Source of the DNA: Elysia chlorotica
Lineage: Eukaryota > Mollusca > Gastropoda > Plakobranchidae
Length of the DNA: 64,000 nt
Assembly (NCBI GenBank): GCA_003991915.1
Contig: RQTK01000444.1
Location: 39,217-103,216 of the forward strand
Direction of reading: 5' to 3'
Shown: positions 62,501-64,000 of the stretch, in pieces
Position numbering within the stretch: position 1 is the first letter of the stretch
Layout: every line of letters begins with the position of its first letter
Notes under the pieces: model-generated
Seen by the model: only the letters and a program-made list of their open reading frames with translations
Told to the model about the DNA's origin: nothing
The model's database searches: none
Translations under genes and position numbers: made by a program

Positions 62501-63832
62501 TCTAGAATAAGCGAGCAGGTGGTTTGTGACAAAGATGTCCAAATGTTAAGAGTCACATCACAGATTAGATCTAATAAATACTCTGATAAAATGCAATGCA
62601 TGCATATCATTAGCAAATAAATCACTAAAGTTCTTTTAAATATTAGATAGGATTGACTGAATTTTTTCTTAAGATATTCCTAAAAATTTGTTTTATGGTT
62701 GTGTGATGTTACATTTAATGTGTGTCTTAAGCTTTATGTAACATCAGACACTTAGTTTCTTAAAATAAAATGGTGCAATAATTTTTATGCCTTTAAATTT
62801 GTTTTTATGTTTAGCGTTCGTGAATTAGTATAGTAGCTATTTTAAAGATTGTTTTTGTAATTGTGTTTTANNNNNNNNNNNNNNNNNNNNNNNNNNNNNN
62901 NNNNNNNNNGGGGAGGGGGTTGGAGTGGGAGGGGATGGTGTCACATCACAACTGTCCTTGTCTAAGGTATAATTATTTATGTTATTAAGAAATTCACTTG
63001 GAATAATTATCAGTATATCACTGGTCTTGCTCACTTTAAGGTGTTTTCTTTACTCTCTGGCAGGACACATTGTATGAGTAACTGGTCTTGGATACATAAC
63101 CTGCCAATATTGTTTGAGTAAGTCAATGGTTATTCCTAAAATTCTCTTCATATTTATTTTTTATATTGGCTTCTACTTCTTAATGCGTCACTTTTTGAAT
63201 TGTTATACATTTGCATTTTTATTTTTACTTCACAGTAAATTGTTGTTGATTTTTTTCATTGCTTAGAAATTGGGGCTTATCAATGTTTTTCTTTTTAGAT
63301 TAGTACTAAGTTGTTTTTTAAACATAGTTATTATCCTTGAATGTCAAAACACGCCCTTACCAAACCCACCACTTTTCAGCTGGCTCCAGTTTTTTTTCTT
63401 TGTTTGCTTTGAGAATGTTTAAGGCTTGCATGCATAGTTTATTACAGGTTCATTATAACATTGAGATTTTTTTAAATCAGTATTATTCTTGATAAAAGAA
63501 CCCAGCTTAACACCACTACATTTTGCATACCTCCCTCTTTCATGTAATACATTTGTATATTTGACATCTAAGGTTGTTTTTTTTTTTTTTTGTCCTTCAA
63601 ATGAAACAACTGGTACCTTTTTTCTCCCAGAGTCACTGCCAACTACACATACATGGGTCACTCAGAGCAAGCAACTCTGACCACATTCCAAACCGTGAGC
63701 TGTCACCCTCAGCCCGACCCCGCGCCTTCAACCCTCAAGCCACCGACTCTCGATGCTCCTGCGACAGTGGACACGAGATCTGTTAGTCGAGCCAAGAGAG
63801 ATATCAGGGAGTTGCTTAACTCTCCAAGCTGA
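59498..63832 (+). CDS. TMEM106: TMEM106-family type II lysosomal membrane protein
   Basis: Coding exons 59498-59810, 60254-60317, 60627-60792, 61403-61599, 63064-63117 and 63631-63832 have GT-AG borders and fitting phases, giving 331 aa (human TMEM106B has 274). A Ser/Gly/His-rich cytosolic tail carries CPSCRGLGRVPK (C93, C96), followed by [20 protein letters not shown], close to the human [20 protein letters not shown]. One membrane helix lies at about 127-149, then the luminal beta-sandwich with NNNFYSVKISG, CMSNWSWIHNLP and VTANYTYMGHSEQ, matching human NNNYYSVEV and VTTTYFGHSEQ. C250 and C289 are 39 residues apart, as are the disulfide cysteines of TMEM106B. N-glycosylation sequons NVT, NFT, NVS and NYT are present. 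TMEM106B works in lysosome acidification, size and transport. The longer C-terminal tail, with Arg-Ala-Lys-Arg near its end, is unusual. An acceptor CCTCAAG just before the ATG implies an upstream 5' UTR exon. Confidence 0.93.
59811..60253 (+). other. TMEM106 intron 1
   Basis: A 443-base intron with a G-rich run at 59981-60000. Nothing else is seen. Confidence 0.7.
60793..61402 (+). other. TMEM106 intron 3
   Basis: A 610-base AT-rich intron from GTGAGT to CCCCACAG, with no recognised repeat. Confidence 0.7.
61600..63063 (+). other. TMEM106 intron 4
   Basis: A 1.46-kb AT-rich intron from GTAAGT to CTCTGGCAG. It contains the assembly gap and no recognised exon. Confidence 0.7.
62871..62909. 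other. Assembly gap, 39 N
   Basis: A run of N followed by a G-rich stretch (GGGGAGGGGGTTGGAGTGGG). The missing part is probably low-complexity G-rich sequence that sequencing could not cross; true length is unknown. Confidence 0.99.
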
Positions 63833-64000
63833 TAATTCAGTTGCAGCCCTCAATCATCATGTTTGTAAATTGTCTCAGAGGTGTGTCTTTCAAATACTTG
63901 TATATAATTCTATTTTATAATTCCTATACTTTCAAGTTTGTGGTAGGAAATAATACCAATCGAGATGTATACATTGAAAAAATGTGAAAATGTATATATT

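Overview
This is animal nuclear DNA: AT-rich, intron-containing, full of microsatellites and tRNA-derived short repeats, with four recognisable protein-coding genes. Protein similarity, very many long (CT)n tracts, patches of alternating AGATCT/TCTAGA palindromes and a tRNA-derived SINE family suggest a lophotrochozoan, most likely a gastropod mollusc. The species cannot be fixed from the sequence alone.

Layout. 1-7621 is AT-rich sequence with simple repeats and probably holds the 3' UTR of the first gene. 7622-25625 (minus) is a giant coiled-coil gene of the AKAP9/pericentrin family. It has a 7-kb internal exon, a 3-kb last exon and a tandemly duplicated second exon. 25626-28873 is the interval between two divergently transcribed genes and holds long microsatellites. 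28874-32899 (plus) is TMEM128 in four coding exons. 34848-38449 (minus) is a securin (PTTG1-like) gene in five coding exons, tail-to-tail with TMEM128. 38450-59497 is a 21-kb stretch with no recognisable conserved gene, built from SINEs, (CT)n tracts, small tandem arrays, a 183-bp element present twice and a few weak coding-like fragments. 59498-63832 (plus) is a TMEM106-family gene in six coding exons, interrupted in an intron by a 39-N assembly gap.

The genes do not form one pathway. Two serve cell division: the AKAP9/pericentrin-like centrosome/Golgi scaffold, and securin, the inhibitor of separase. The other two encode small membrane proteins: TMEM128, with four predicted membrane helices, and TMEM106, a type II lysosomal glycoprotein. 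I see no operon, CRISPR array, viral gene or rRNA/tRNA gene. The most unusual signals are the near-identical duplicated exon in the AKAP9-like gene, a one-base reading-frame break in its 7-kb exon, the lack of the expected C-terminal PACT domain, the paired 183-bp element, and the degenerate triple repeat whose last copy carries the TMEM106 start codon.
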